A stretch of DNA of 64,000 nucleotides from Methylobacterium longum (GCF_022179385.1 NZ_BPQS01000013.1:1-64000), one strand, 5' to 3'; positions 1 to 9,752 are shown, counted from the first letter of the stretch. The notes: a model not told the origin generated them from the sequence alone. Numbers and translations are program-made.

Positions 1-1254
1 GGCGCGGCGTTCCTCGCGGTGACCGGGGGCGAGGCGATGTATGCCGATCTCGGGCATTTCGGCGCCCCGGCGATCCGCTTCGCGTGGTTCGGCCTCGTGC
101 TGCCGGCACTGCTGATCCATTACTGCGGGCAGGGCGCCCTGATCATCGCCGAGCCCGACGCGATCGAGAACCCCTTCTACCGGCTCGCGCCCGACTGGGC
201 GCATTACCCGCTGGTCGCGCTGGCCACGATGGCCACCGTCATCGCCTCCCAGGCGGTCATCTCGGGCGTCTACTCGCTGACCCAGCAAGCGATCCAGCTG
301 GGCTTCATGCCGATGATGCGGGTGGTCCATACCGATCAGGAGGAGCGCGGCCAGATCTACGTGCCCGGTGTGAACTGGCTGCTCGCGGCCGCGACGCTCA
401 CCGCCGTCGTGGTGTTCGGCTCCTCCGACGCCCTGGCGGGCGCCTACGGCATCGCGGTCTCGGCCCTGATGGGCATCACCACGCTGCTGGCGGCGCTGAT
501 CGCGCTGCGCTGGGGCTACAATCCGATCCTGGTCTGCGCGGTCAACGGCTTCTTCCTCGCCATCGACGTCGTTTTCTTCGCCGCCAACAGCGTGAAGCTG
601 TTCGAGGGCGGCTGGTTTCCGCTGCTGCTGGCGGCCGTGGTCGCCTTCCTGATGCTGACTTGGATGAAGGGCAATCAGGTTCTCGAATCCGTCCGCCAAG
701 CCATGCGCATGTCCGAGGCGACGTTCCTCGCCAGCCTCGCCTCGCATCCGCCGGTGACGCTGCCCGGCACCGCGGCCTTCCTGACCGCCGCCACCGAGGG
801 GATCCCGATGGCGCTCGGCCGTCTGCTGGAGCGCAGCCGCTGCCTGCACGAGCGGATCCTGCTGATCACCGTCCTGTACGAGGAGGATCCGGTGATCCCC
901 GCGAGCGAGCGCGCGCAGGTGACCCTGGTGGCGCAGGGCATTCGCAAGGCGATCTCGAAATACACGCCCGGCATGGAGCGGGTGGTCCTGCGATACGGGT
1001 TCATGCAGACCGCCTCGATCCCCGAAGGCCTGCAATGCGCCGTGGCCAGCGGATTGCTGCCCCCGGAATATCTCGAGGACATGACCTACTTCGTCGGACA
1101 CGAGGTGGTGATCCCGTCGCCGACCCATCCCGGCATGGCACCCTGGCGGGAGGGCCTGTTCGCCTTCATGAAGCGCAATGCCGAGCGCACGGGCGCCCAT
1201 TTCGGACTGCCGACCCGCCAGATCGTCGAGGTCGGGACGGAGATCGAGATCTGA
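1..1254 (+). CDS. kup: Kup-family potassium uptake protein, C-terminal part (5' end outside window)
   Basis: The frame is open from the first base, so this is a 417-residue C-terminal fragment; full Kup proteins are about 630-650 residues. The first visible residues carry the Kup motif LAVTGGEAMYADLGHFG. Further transmembrane helices follow to roughly residue 225, and then a soluble C-terminal domain ending EVGTEIEI. Kup proteins are low-affinity K+/H+ symporters of the inner membrane. The missing N-terminus means start, promoter and operon context cannot be judged. The family assignment is firm; transport of potassium is inferred from the family. Confidence 0.93.
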   Translation, partial: GAAFLAVTGGEAMYADLGHFGAPAIRFAWFGLVLPALLIHYCGQGALIIAEPDAIENPFYRLAPDWAHYPLVALATMATVIASQAVISGVYSLTQQAIQLGFMPMMRVVHTDQEERGQIYVPGVNWLLAAATLTAVVVFGSSDALAGAYGIAVSALMGITTLLAALIALRWGYNPILVCAVNGFFLAIDVVFFAANSVKLFEGGWFPLLLAAVVAFLMLTWMKGNQVLESVRQAMRMSEATFLASLASHPPVTLPGTAAFLTAATEGIPMALGRLLERSRCLHERILLITVLYEEDPVIPASERAQVTLVAQGIRKAISKYTPGMERVVLRYGFMQTASIPEGLQCAVASGLLPPEYLEDMTYFVGHEVVIPSPTHPGMAPWREGLFAFMKRNAERTGAHFGLPTRQIVEVGTEIEI

Positions 1255-1327
1255 ACCGGCCGGTCGTGACGGCGCTCCCAGAAGGCGGCCGGCCGCCATG
1301 TCGACGCCGCCGAGTCCGCCGGGTGCA

Positions 1328-1356
1328 TTGAAAACGGTCGCGTTCGCAAGCATATC
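1328..1356 (+). promoter_or_regulatory. Candidate heat-shock (RpoH-type) promoter of htpG
   Basis: TTGAAA at 1328-1333, a 17-base spacer, and CATATC at 1351-1356. The TTGAA and CATAT cores resemble the alphaproteobacterial sigma-32 consensus, and the site lies about 37 bases before the htpG start. Only motif similarity and the identity of the downstream gene support it. Confidence 0.42.
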
Positions 1357-1392
1357 GCCACCGCGTTTTTCCCCACAGCGGAGGCATCACCC

Positions 1393-3225
1393 GTGAGCGA
1401 GACGATCGAGCGGCACGAGTTCGGGGCCGAGGTAGGCCGGCTCCTCGACCTTGTCGTGCATGCGCTCTATTCCGACCGCGAGATCTTCCTGCGCGAGCTC
1501 GTCGCCAACGCCGCCGACGCCATGGACCGGCGGCGATTCGAGGCCCTGACCTCGGCGGCGAGCGCCCTGCCGCCGGACGCCAAGGTCCGCATCGCGCCCG
1601 ACAAGGAGGCGCGGACGCTCACCGTCTCGGATGCCGGGATCGGCATGACCAAGGAGGACTTGGCCGCCAACCTCGGCACCATCGCGCGCTCCGGCACGCG
1701 GGCTTTCTCGCAGACGCTGGAATCCGCGAAGGCCGAGGACCGGCCGAGCCTGATCGGCCAGTTCGGCGTCGGCTTCTACTCGGCCTTCATGGTCGCCGAC
1801 CGCGTCACCGTCACGTCGCGCCGCGCCGGCAGCGACGAGGCCTGGACGTGGGCCTCGGAAGGGCAGGGCAACTACACCCTCGAGCCCGCGACCCGGGCCG
1901 AGCCGGGTACCGACATCGTGCTGCACCTCAAGGAGGATGCGGACGAGTACTTGGAGCCCTACCGCCTCGACCATCTGGTGCGGAAATGGGCCGATTTCAT
2001 CACGGTCCCGATCGCCATCGCGCATGACGGGAAGGACGAATCGGCCAACCAGGGCACGGCGCTCTGGCGCAAACCGAAATCCGAGGTCAGCGACGAGCAG
2101 TATGAGGAGTTCTACCGCTCCATCGGCATGAATTTCGACAAACCCTGGGCCACGCTGCACTGGCGCGCCGAGGGGCAGCTCGAATTCTCCGCGCTGCTGT
2201 TCGTGCCGGGCTCCAAGCCGTTTCAGGCCCTCGACAACGATCGGCAGAGCAAGGTCCGCCTGCACGTGCGACGGATGTTCATCACCGACGAAGCCGAGCT
2301 GCTGCCGCCCTGGCTGCGCTTCGTCCAGGGCGTCGTCGACACCGAGGACCTGCCCCTCAACGTCTCGCGCGAGATGCTGCAATCGACCCCGGCTCTGGCG
2401 CGGATCCGCCGCGCCGTCACCGGCCGCGTCGTGTCCGAACTCGCCACCCGCGCCAAGGATGCCGACGGCTACCAAGCCTTCTGGGAGAATTTCGGTCCCG
2501 TTCTCAAGGAGGGCATCTACGAGGATTTCGAGCGCCGGGGCGAGATCGCGCCGCTGCTGCGCTTCCGCTCGTCGGCGGTGGAGGGCTGGACTTCGCTGCC
2601 CGACTACGTGTCCCGCATGAAGGACGGACAGGAGGCGATCTACTACCTCGTGGCCGACGATGCCGAGGCGCTGAAATCGTCGCCTCAGCTCGAGGGCTTC
2701 AGGGCGCGTGGCCTCGAAGTGCTGCTCCTCTCCGACCATGTCGACGCCTTCTGGCCCGACCAGCTCGGCACCTTCGACGGGAAGCCGCTCCGCTCGATCA
2801 CCAAGGGCGGGCTCGACCTGTCGAAATTCGCCGTCGCGGGCGAGCAGGCGGAGGCGCTCGAGGGCATCGATGCCTTCGTGGCCGCCGTGAAGACCGCGCT
2901 GGGTGCCGAGGTCGCGGACGTGCGCACCACGGACCGGCTGGTCGATTCGGCGGTAGTCCTGTCGGCCGGCACCGGAGGACCCGACCTGCAGATGCAGCGG
3001 CTCATGCGCCGTGCCGGGCGCGCCGGTGCCGGGCAGCCGGTCCTGGAGATCAATCCGCGCCACCCGCTGATCCGCGCGTTGGCCGCCGCGCCCGAATCAG
3101 AGGTGCCGCAGGCCGCCGGCACGTTGCTCGACCTCGCGCGCATCCAGGACGGCGACAGCCCCCGCGACCCGGCTGCCTTCGCCCGGACCGTGGCGGCGGC
3201 CCTGGCGACTGCCAGGGGCGCGTAG
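1393..3225 (+). CDS. htpG: Molecular chaperone HtpG (Hsp90)
   Basis: An ATP-dependent cytosolic Hsp90 chaperone of 610 residues (E. coli HtpG has 624). The GHKL nucleotide pocket is complete. [11 protein letters not shown] supplies Glu35, Asn39 and Asp42, DAGIGM starts at Asp80, and [11 protein letters not shown] forms the lid-side glycine motif. The middle domain contains the conserved LNVSREMLQ segment. Translation starts at GTG, reading [10 protein letters not shown], which matches the usual start of the family. An RpoH-like promoter sits just upstream. The next gene, lptC, begins about 230 bases downstream, so htpG is probably monocistronic. Confidence 0.97.
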   Translation: MSETIERHEFGAEVGRLLDLVVHALYSDREIFLRELVANAADAMDRRRFEALTSAASALPPDAKVRIAPDKEARTLTVSDAGIGMTKEDLAANLGTIARSGTRAFSQTLESAKAEDRPSLIGQFGVGFYSAFMVADRVTVTSRRAGSDEAWTWASEGQGNYTLEPATRAEPGTDIVLHLKEDADEYLEPYRLDHLVRKWADFITVPIAIAHDGKDESANQGTALWRKPKSEVSDEQYEEFYRSIGMNFDKPWATLHWRAEGQLEFSALLFVPGSKPFQALDNDRQSKVRLHVRRMFITDEAELLPPWLRFVQGVVDTEDLPLNVSREMLQSTPALARIRRAVTGRVVSELATRAKDADGYQAFWENFGPVLKEGIYEDFERRGEIAPLLRFRSSAVEGWTSLPDYVSRMKDGQEAIYYLVADDAEALKSSPQLEGFRARGLEVLLLSDHVDAFWPDQLGTFDGKPLRSITKGGLDLSKFAVAGEQAEALEGIDAFVAAVKTALGAEVADVRTTDRLVDSAVVLSAGTGGPDLQMQRLMRRAGRAGAGQPVLEINPRHPLIRALAAAPESEVPQAAGTLLDLARIQDGDSPRDPAAFARTVAAALATARGA

Positions 3226-3452
3226 GACTACTTAGGCACGGGGGGCGGAGGCTGCCCTTGGCGCGCGGCGTGTGTCTTCGCACACATCCGCGCCCGGCGA
3301 TCGCGGCTTCGGTTGATCATTCGGAAATGGTCGAGCCATAACTTCGCCACTGGTCGGGAGCATTGCCCGGCCCGTGGCGCGGGCGCGGTGGGGGCCGCAG
3401 GCGTCGGACCCCACTTCCCTCGCGCGCGCTCGGCGCGCCTCACGGACGCTGC

Positions 3453-4172
3453 ATGAACCCGGTCGAGGCTCAAGCCGGCAACGGACAGGCGGTCGCGGCG
3501 GCGCGGACGCGGGCGCATGCCCAGGCGTACCGCCACAGCGGCCGCGTGCGCGCGATGCGTCGCCTCATCCCGGTGATGGCCGGGGGCTCGGTGGCGCTGC
3601 TCCTCGGCTTCCTGTTCAATCCCTTTGCGACCCAATTGCCGGGCGTTTCGGTCGGACCGGTGACCCTCGCCGGATCGAAGGTCCGCATGGAGAACCCCCG
3701 GCTCGCCGGGTTCCGGCAAGGTACGCGCGGCTACGAGGTGACGGCCGACGCCGCCCTGCAGGACGTGCGCAAGCCGAGCCAGATCGAACTGCAGCAGATG
3801 CGGGGACACATCGCCACCGACGACCAGGGCGGCGTCGCCCGCCTGTCGGCGGCCTCGGGCCTGTTCGACACGGCCCGCGAGGCCCTCGACCTGAAGACCG
3901 ACATCCGGATCTGGACCGACAAGGGCGAGGAGGCCCGGCTGCGCTCGGCGGCCGTCGCGTTCAAGACCGGCGCGATCACCTCGCAGGAGCCCGTCACCGT
4001 CTCGAGCCCGCGCGCCACCGTGAGCGCCGACAGTCTCGACGTGGTGGAGAGCGGCAAGCGGATCTCCTTCGTCGGCAACGTCCACGTCGTTATCGCCAAC
4101 GCGGATCAGGCCGAGAGGCCGCCTCTGCGGGTACAGACCTCGGATGCGCAAGCCGCGGACGGTTCCCGATGA
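3453..4172 (+). CDS. lptC: LPS export ABC transporter periplasmic protein LptC
   Basis: 239 residues. A basic N-terminal tail of about 37 residues precedes one transmembrane helix (about residues 38-55, LIPVMAGGSVALLLGF). A periplasmic beta-jellyroll domain of the LptC type follows, with the typical repeated strand pattern. LptC passes lipopolysaccharide from the LptB2FG extractor to LptA. The ATG at 3453 is preferred because the open frame upstream of it is Arg-rich and not protein-like. Its stop codon overlaps the lptA start by 4 bases (ATGA), so the two are translationally coupled. Sequence similarity between LptC proteins is low, so the call rests on the topology plus the lptA and lptB neighbours. 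Confidence 0.88.
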   Translation: MNPVEAQAGNGQAVAAARTRAHAQAYRHSGRVRAMRRLIPVMAGGSVALLLGFLFNPFATQLPGVSVGPVTLAGSKVRMENPRLAGFRQGTRGYEVTADAALQDVRKPSQIELQQMRGHIATDDQGGVARLSAASGLFDTAREALDLKTDIRIWTDKGEEARLRSAAVAFKTGAITSQEPVTVSSPRATVSADSLDVVESGKRISFVGNVHVVIANADQAERPPLRVQTSDAQAADGSR

Positions 4173-4837
4173 GCGGTGCCCGCCTGCTATGGGCCGCCCT
4201 GGCGGCAGGACTGGCGTTCGCCGGTCCGGCGCTCGCCGAGAAGCCGGCTGCCCGCAAGGACTCGCCCTTCGGCAACATCGGCGGTGGCGGCAAGGACCCG
4301 ATCAAGATCGACGCCGACCGCCTCGACGTGTTCGACCGGGAGAACAAGGCGATTTTCGCCGGCAACGTCGTGGCCGTTCAGGGCGACAGCACCATCCGGT
4401 GCTCGACCATGACGGTCCATTACAAGCGTGGCAAGGACGGGACGGGCAAGCCTGCGAAGGGCGATGCGAAGGATGACGGGGCCGAAGCTTCGGCTCCCCG
4501 GAATCCCGCGGAGAACGGTATCCAGAAGGTCGATTGCGCCGGCCCGGTGACGGTGGTGCAGAAGGATCAGGTCGCCACGGGCGACCGCGCCGAATTCGAC
4601 CAGGACGCCAAGCGGATCGTCCTCACCGGCAACGTCGTGCTGAGCCAGTGCCAGAACGTCACCCGCGGCCAGCGCCTGGTCTACGACATGAACACCGGCC
4701 GGGCGAACATGGACCCGGTGCCGGGTGGCCGCGTCTCCGCCCTGTTTGTGCCCGGCGAGAAGGCCGACGCGAAGGACGGCAAGGCGAAAGGCTGCGCGCA
4801 GCCGCCGCCGGCCAGGCCGAAGGCGCAGGTCGATTGA
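4169..4837 (+). CDS. lptA: LPS transport periplasmic protein LptA
   Basis: 222 residues with a clear Sec signal peptide (cleavage expected after ALA at residue 23). An OstA/LptA beta-jellyroll domain follows, with the hallmark segments IKIDADRLDVFDRENKAIF, FAGNVVAVQGD and VLTGNVVLSQC. The protein forms the periplasmic bridge that carries LPS to the outer membrane. A charged Lys/Asp-rich insertion near residues 90-115 separates the two halves of the domain; such insertions are common in alphaproteobacteria. The gene is coupled to lptC by an ATGA overlap and runs into lptB with essentially no gap. Confidence 0.92.
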   Translation: MSGARLLWAALAAGLAFAGPALAEKPAARKDSPFGNIGGGGKDPIKIDADRLDVFDRENKAIFAGNVVAVQGDSTIRCSTMTVHYKRGKDGTGKPAKGDAKDDGAEASAPRNPAENGIQKVDCAGPVTVVQKDQVATGDRAEFDQDAKRIVLTGNVVLSQCQNVTRGQRLVYDMNTGRANMDPVPGGRVSALFVPGEKADAKDGKAKGCAQPPPARPKAQVD

Positions 4838-4845
4838 GCGGCGCC

Positions 4846-5697
4846 GTGGCGTTCGAGGCTGGCCCGGAGCAGGCGGCGGGTCGCACGGGCTGGCTCGGCC
4901 GCCTGTTCGGCCGGCGCGCGCGGCCGGAGGAGGGCGCCGCGGTCGACGGCTGGGCTCCGAGCGACGAGGGCGGCCTCGGCATCCTCAGCGTCCGCGGCCT
5001 GCGCAAGAGCTACGGCGCCCGGACCGTCGTCCACGAGGCGGGTCTCACGGTCCGCACCGGGGAGGCCGTCGGCCTGCTGGGGCCGAACGGCGCCGGAAAG
5101 ACGACGATCTTCTACATGATCACCGGCCTGGTGGCGGCCGACCGCGGCCAGATCAGTCTGGACGGCCTGCCGATCACCCACCTGCCCATGTACCAGCGGG
5201 CCCGGCTCGGCATCGGCTACCTGCCGCAGGAGGCGTCGATCTTCCGCGGGCTCTCCGTGGAGGACAACATCCGCGCGGTGCTCGAGGTGGTCGAGCCGGA
5301 CCGCAAGGAGCGCGCGCGCAAGCTGGATGCGTTGCTGGAGGAGTTCGACATCGCGCGCCTGCGCAAGGCGCCCTCGATCGCCCTCTCGGGCGGCGAGCGG
5401 CGGCGCTGCGAGATCGCCCGGGCGCTGGCCTCCTCGCCGACCTTCATGCTGCTGGACGAGCCCTTCGCGGGCATCGACCCGATCGCAGTGGGCGACATCC
5501 AGGACTTGGTGAAGCATCTCAAGCAGCGCGGCATCGGCGTGCTGATCACCGACCACAATGTCCGCGAGACGCTGGGCCTGATCGACCGCGCCTACATCGC
5601 CCATTCCGGCCGCATCCTCACGGAGGGGACCCCCGAGGAGATCGTGGCGAACCCGGAGGCGCGGCGGCTGTATCTCGGCGAAGATTTCAGGCTCTGA
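4846..5697 (+). CDS. lptB: LPS export ABC transporter ATP-binding protein LptB
   Basis: An ABC ATPase of 283 residues from this GTG. A TTG at 4834, overlapping the lptA stop and preceded by AGG, is an alternative start. Walker A is GPNGAGKT (about residues 79-86), the signature is LSGGERRRCEIARALA, and Walker B is FMLLDEPFAG. LptB powers LPS extraction together with LptF and LptG, which are not in this window. E. coli LptB has 241 residues; here about 45 residues containing a basic WLGRLFGRRARP stretch precede the fold. In many alphaproteobacteria lptB is followed by rpoN, but here a convergent gene follows. Confidence 0.95.
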   Translation: MAFEAGPEQAAGRTGWLGRLFGRRARPEEGAAVDGWAPSDEGGLGILSVRGLRKSYGARTVVHEAGLTVRTGEAVGLLGPNGAGKTTIFYMITGLVAADRGQISLDGLPITHLPMYQRARLGIGYLPQEASIFRGLSVEDNIRAVLEVVEPDRKERARKLDALLEEFDIARLRKAPSIALSGGERRRCEIARALASSPTFMLLDEPFAGIDPIAVGDIQDLVKHLKQRGIGVLITDHNVRETLGLIDRAYIAHSGRILTEGTPEEIVANPEARRLYLGEDFRL

Positions 5698-5757
5698 ACC
5701 GACATTCCGGTCTGACGGACGACATCACGGCGACGCCGCGGCGAACCTCCCGGCGGC

Positions 5758-6909
5758 TCACCCCTTCCAGTTCTTCAGCGCGGCGAACGGGCTGTCCGAT
5801 CCCGCGGGCTTCTCGGGGTTCAGCACCGGCTCCACCTGGGCGATCGCGTCCGCCATCGAGAAGGCCGACCCGTTCTGGAGACGGCCGCCTGCGGCGTCCC
5901 GGTGCCCGCCGCCGCGGAACAGGCGGGCGCCGTCGAGCGCCGTGCCGTCGATGGAGCGGAACGAGAGATTGCCCATCCGCTGGACATTGACCACGCGCTT
6001 GGCCCGACCAGCCTCCATGATCAGGTCGGAGACCCGCTGGAAGGTGCCGGAATCGAGGGCGAAGGACAGGAGCGTTCCGTCCTTGAGCGGGCGGAACAGG
6101 GTGTCCGAGCGGGCCAGCGCCCGGGCGAGCCGCATGCGCGTGGTGAGGTCCGGATCGTCGTCGGGGGCCTCGCGCAACAGGGAATCCACCACCCCGATGC
6201 GGATCGCCGCGGCGCGTCGTTCGAGCTCGGCCGGGCTCGCGCCGTCGCGCAGGGCCGACGCGGCCGCGAGCAGGATGTCGGACACGAAGCGCTCGTGCCA
6301 CGGATGGCCCACCGGCACGTAGCTCGACACCACGTCCCAGAACAATTCGTCGAGCGCCAGGCCACCGCGGAAATGCGGGCTCTCCTTACGCCAGAGGTCG
6401 AGGGCATCCACCGCCGCCAGAAGGCTTGAGAGATCGGTCTCGGGCTCGCGGGTGGCGAACAGGGCGCGATGGTCGAAAGCCATCCGGGTCGCGCAGATGT
6501 CTTCCTCGATGAGCACCGCGATCTCGGGGTCGCCGAGATCGATCCGGTTGAGGCCGGGGCGGTCCGGATCGGCGGCCGGCTCCAACCCGAGGCGCTTCAG
6601 CTGATCGAGGGACGAGGCGTGGTGATCGAGGACGACGAGGCGGTGCTTCCGGCCCTCCTCCCGGCGGCGGTTCATCGCGGCGAACTTCCTCAGACCCGCG
6701 ATGGTCTGCTCCTCCAGGCCGAGGTCGGTCATCAGCAGCGCCTCGCCTTCGGTCGCCCGGCCGAGGCGCTTGATCTCGTCCTCGAGGACCGGACCGACAT
6801 CGCTGTAGCGGGGCACGTGCACGACGCGCTCCACCGTCGCGCAGGCGGCCGCCACCGTGGAGGCACCGTAGCCGTCGAGGTCGTGGTGGGTGATCTGGGT
6901 CAGGCGCAA
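5758..6909 (-). CDS. DHH-superfamily phosphoesterase (NrnB-like)
   Basis: 383 residues from a TTG at 6909. The frame stays open to 7167 but becomes unlike protein, and the family normally begins just before the metal motif, so the start is uncertain. The N-terminal THHDLDGYGAST holds Asp10 and Asp12 of a DHH-type Mn2+ site, and GGGHRDAAGGRL near the C-terminus is a DHHA1 substrate-binding motif. Relatives degrade short oligoribonucleotides (nanoRNA) or cyclic nucleotides. Which substrate is used here cannot be read from the sequence. The gene is convergent with lptB and divergent from the MFS gene. Confidence 0.8.
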   Translation of the reverse strand: MRLTQITHHDLDGYGASTVAAACATVERVVHVPRYSDVGPVLEDEIKRLGRATEGEALLMTDLGLEEQTIAGLRKFAAMNRRREEGRKHRLVVLDHHASSLDQLKRLGLEPAADPDRPGLNRIDLGDPEIAVLIEEDICATRMAFDHRALFATREPETDLSSLLAAVDALDLWRKESPHFRGGLALDELFWDVVSSYVPVGHPWHERFVSDILLAAASALRDGASPAELERRAAAIRIGVVDSLLREAPDDDPDLTTRMRLARALARSDTLFRPLKDGTLLSFALDSGTFQRVSDLIMEAGRAKRVVNVQRMGNLSFRSIDGTALDGARLFRGGGHRDAAGGRLQNGSAFSMADAIAQVEPVLNPEKPAGSDSPFAALKNWKG

Positions 6910-7087
6910 CGGAGCTGTCTCGGACGATGAGGGTTGCAGGCGGTCTACGATGCCAGGCGCCGGGAGGCGAGGGCCGAACGCCTCTTCCAACGACCCAGGA
7001 TCGATGCAGAATGCGGGTTGGCCGTCGCGAGTCGCTGACTTGGTCGGTTCGGAGCCCCGAAGGGGCCCGTCATCCCGGGAGGATCCG

Positions 7088-8401
7088 ATGGCCTTGGCCG
7101 CGACGCCGCGCCTGCGGCGCATCCAGACGATCTCGCTCGCGCTCCTGGTGACGGCGGGCGTCGTCAACTACGTCGACCGCGCCACCCTGGCGGTGGCCAA
7201 CCCGCTGATCCGCGAAGATCTCGGTCTGTCGATCCCCGACATGGGACTGCTGCTCTCGGCGTTCCTGTGGGCCTACGCCTTCGCGCAGCTGCCGGCCGGG
7301 GCCCTCGCGGACCGACTCGGCCCGCGCCTGACCCTGACCCTCGGCCTCACCTGCTGGTCCTTCGGCCAGATGCTCGGCGGCGCCGTGTCGTCGTTCTGGC
7401 AATTCGTCAGCGCCCGCATCGTGCTCGGCGTGGGCGAGGCGCCGCATTTCCCCACCTGCGCCCGGGTCTCCCGCGACTGGTTCAACATCCGCCAGCGGGG
7501 CACTGCCACGGGAATCTGGAACTGCGCCTCCTCGCTGGGCACCTTCCTGGCCCTGCCCCTGCTGACCTTCCTGATGGTCAGCTTCGGCTGGCGTGCGATG
7601 TTCGTGATCATGGGGGCGGCCGGGCTCCTGCTGGCTGCGATCGTCTACCTGGTGTTCCGCAATCCGCGCGAGACCGATCTGACGCCCGGCGAACGCACCT
7701 TCCTGGAGGAGGGCGACGGGCCGAACGCGCGTCGCGCGGTCACTTGGAGCGCGTGGCGGCGGCTGTTCGGTTTCCGGACCAGCTGGGGAATGATCATCGG
7801 CTATTTCGGCTGCATCTACATGACGTGGCTCTATACGGCGTGGCTGCCCAGCTACCTGGAGATCGAGCGACACTTCACCCTGCAGAAGACCGGTCTCATC
7901 GGCTCGATCCCCTTCGCCTTCGGCGTGTTGGGCGGCATCCTGGGCGGCCGGGTGGTCGACATCCTGGTCCGCCGGGGCGTCGACCCGATCCGCAGTCGCA
8001 AGATCCCGATGGCCGCCTCCCTGGTGGCGACCGCCGCCTTCACCGTGGTGGCTGCCCTGACGCCGAGCGACACGCTCGCCATCGCGTGCATCTCGGCCTC
8101 GCTGTTCCTGGTCTACATGAGTTCATCGGCGGCCTGGGCGATGGCCTCCGTGGCAGCGCCGGCGAGCTGCACGGCCTCGCTCGGCGCCATGCAGAATTTC
8201 GGCGGCTACATCGGCGGCGCCCTGGCGCCCACGATCACGGGCTTCATCGTCGGCGGGACGGGGCATTTCTCGATGGCGTTCATCACCGGTGCCGTGATCG
8301 CCCTGGTGGCGGCACTCGGCTACTGGACGCTGATTCAGGAGCCGATCACCGAGGAGATGCCGACGGCTACCACCGTGGGTAGCCTGCGCACCGCCGGCTG
8401 A
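7088..8401 (+). CDS. MFS transporter, anion:cation symporter (ACS) type
   Basis: 437 residues with about twelve hydrophobic segments. NYVDRATLAVANPLI in helix 1 and ADRLGPRLTL after helix 2 are typical of the ACS family, whose members import organic anions such as hexuronates, phthalate or tartrate by proton symport. A GGAGG ribosome binding site lies 5 bases before the ATG. It stands alone between a divergent phosphoesterase and an AT-richer spacer, so nothing nearby identifies the substrate. Confidence 0.88.
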   Translation: MALAATPRLRRIQTISLALLVTAGVVNYVDRATLAVANPLIREDLGLSIPDMGLLLSAFLWAYAFAQLPAGALADRLGPRLTLTLGLTCWSFGQMLGGAVSSFWQFVSARIVLGVGEAPHFPTCARVSRDWFNIRQRGTATGIWNCASSLGTFLALPLLTFLMVSFGWRAMFVIMGAAGLLLAAIVYLVFRNPRETDLTPGERTFLEEGDGPNARRAVTWSAWRRLFGFRTSWGMIIGYFGCIYMTWLYTAWLPSYLEIERHFTLQKTGLIGSIPFAFGVLGGILGGRVVDILVRRGVDPIRSRKIPMAASLVATAAFTVVAALTPSDTLAIACISASLFLVYMSSSAAWAMASVAAPASCTASLGAMQNFGGYIGGALAPTITGFIVGGTGHFSMAFITGAVIALVAALGYWTLIQEPITEEMPTATTVGSLRTAG

Positions 8402-8697
8402 GGCGGCCTGAGCGGTCGCGCGTAGGATCTCCGCTGCTTCGCCGGGGCCGGCAAACCGCTCCCTGGACGGTCGCTTCCGCGATCATGCGAATGGAGGCGT
8501 CTCGGTGGGCGACGCCGCCGAAGCCGCCAAATATAAACCCCGTTGCGCTCGATGCGAATACTACACTTTGACACCGGCCTGCGTGACGATGGGCGTGCGT
8601 TCTATAGTCGTGCCTAATATCCACGCGTGCTGCGGATGCGGACTCGGCGAGCGCGTGTGGATCGGCAGGATCCGGTCGCTTGGATACGGCTTCGATG
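8402..8697. other. Intergenic spacer, AT-richer than its surroundings
   Basis: About 296 bases without a convincing gene. Bases 8525-8625 are noticeably AT-richer than the flanks. They include a TTGACA hexamer at 8568-8573 and TATAGT at 8603-8608, but these are 29 bases apart and do not form a normal promoter. A 69-codon open frame across 8505-8714 has no recognisable motif. Confidence 0.4.
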
Positions 8698-9387
8698 TCC
8701 AGCCTGACCCGTGATCACGTCGCGCGCCTGCGCGACGACCTTGAGACCGGCTTCGAAAGCGGCCTTGAGGAAGCTGTCGTCGACCCGGCGCGCTGGCCGG
8801 AGCCGCTCGACGGGGCGTCACGCCTCCGGCAGCAAGGGGCATGCTCCTCCGATCGGACCGGACGGCGGTCGACAATTTCTACACGCCCGCCCCGGAGGAT
8901 GCCGCGCAGCGCTACCGCGGCCAGGGCCGGTGCCGCGAGGATCCTCGCCTGCGCGGGCGGCCGATCATGCGCGCGGGGCGTCGCGGTCGATCAGGACTTC
9001 GCCACATCGGAGGAGTTCGCGCGCCTGCCGTTCGATGAGGACCTGCTCGCCCGGGGCGACCTGCGGTGTTTCGCGGGGCTCGGCTTCGCGGTGAAGGACC
9101 GGCTTCGGTGCCTGTCGCGGCTGCTCCGGCGGGCAGGCCTGCTGACCGCGGTCGACGAGATGGCCCGGCTCGTCGGATCGACCCAGGCCTTCGCCGTCAT
9201 CAAGCGCCGCGACGTCCTCGATTGCGCGGGGCGGGTGCTGCACCTTCCGCAGCCGGCAGCGGCGCGGGCTCCGGGGGCGCATCGGCCGACGCCCGTGGCG
9301 GCCCGTCTCGCTCAGGCCCTCTCCGGCGGGACATTCCTCGCCGAGGCGGCATCCCGCCTCGCGGCCACCGCAGCGAACGCCCGCTGA
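8698..9387 (+). pseudogene. Unrecognised protein gene, apparently with two compensating frameshifts
   Basis: A continuous frame reads MSSLTRDHVARLRDDLETGF at the start and a plausible helical domain at the end (DQDFATSEEFARL through KDRLRCLSRLLRRAGLL to the stop). Between about 8815 and 8945 its third codon positions lose their G/C bias. In that stretch another forward frame becomes gene-like instead (DRTAVDNFYTPAPEDAAQRY). Reading frame 1, then 0, then 1 again gives a better protein than any single frame. This suggests two indels, either natural decay or sequencing errors. I recognise no family. The neighbours are unrelated. Confidence 0.45.
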
Positions 9388-9497
9388 TAGCGGAAGGCGA
9401 TTGTCGCCAAGACCGGGACGGACGCTCCATTGGATCTCGTCGGGCTCGTGACCGGGATCGCGCGCTGAGTCCACAACCCATCGTGACGGACGGACCG

Positions 9498-9523
9498 GGA
9501 ACGGGTCCGCCCGCGGCGCGGTT
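9498..9523 (+). promoter_or_regulatory. Candidate general-stress (EcfG-type) promoter
   Basis: GGAAC at 9498-9502, then 17 bases, then GGTT at 9520-9523, upstream of the small glycine-rich protein. EcfG promoters in alphaproteobacteria have GGAAC and a GTT-containing -10 element at about this spacing. The -10 match is imperfect. Confidence 0.28.
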
Positions 9524-9551
9524 TCGACAGGGACAACAGGAGATCACCTCG

Positions 9552-9752
9552 ATGACCAATCGGATCGCACTCGCCGCCGCCCTCACCATCGGTGCCCTGC
9601 TCGCCGGTGCTCCGGCCGAAGCGAAGGGATGCCTCAAGGGTGCCGTCGTCGGCGGTGTCGCCGGCCACGTGGCCGGTCACGGCAAGATGGGCGCCGCGGC
9701 CGGCTGCGCCATCGGGCACCACAACGCCAACAAGAAGGCGAAGCAGGGCTGA
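9552..9752 (+). CDS. Small exported glycine-zipper protein
   Basis: 66 residues. A signal peptide (MTNRIALAAALTIGALLAG, cleavage near APAEA) is followed by a mature part of about 42 residues with a glycine-zipper pattern (GAVVGGVAGHVAGHGKMG), one Cys at each end of that pattern, and a basic tail NANKKAKQG. Such peptides are found in the alphaproteobacterial envelope and are often stress-induced, but no specific function is known. A GGAAC-type promoter candidate lies about 50 bases upstream and a hairpin follows the stop codon. Confidence 0.75.
   Translation: MTNRIALAAALTIGALLAGAPAEAKGCLKGAVVGGVAGHVAGHGKMGAAAGCAIGHHNANKKAKQG

Noticed and set aside
8568..8608. TTGACA and TATAGT as a promoter
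   Set aside because: The 29-base separation is too long for sigma-70.
8505..8714. A 69-codon open frame with several Cys
   Set aside because: It overlaps the start of the next gene, has no ribosome site, and the Cys arrangement matches no known zinc site.
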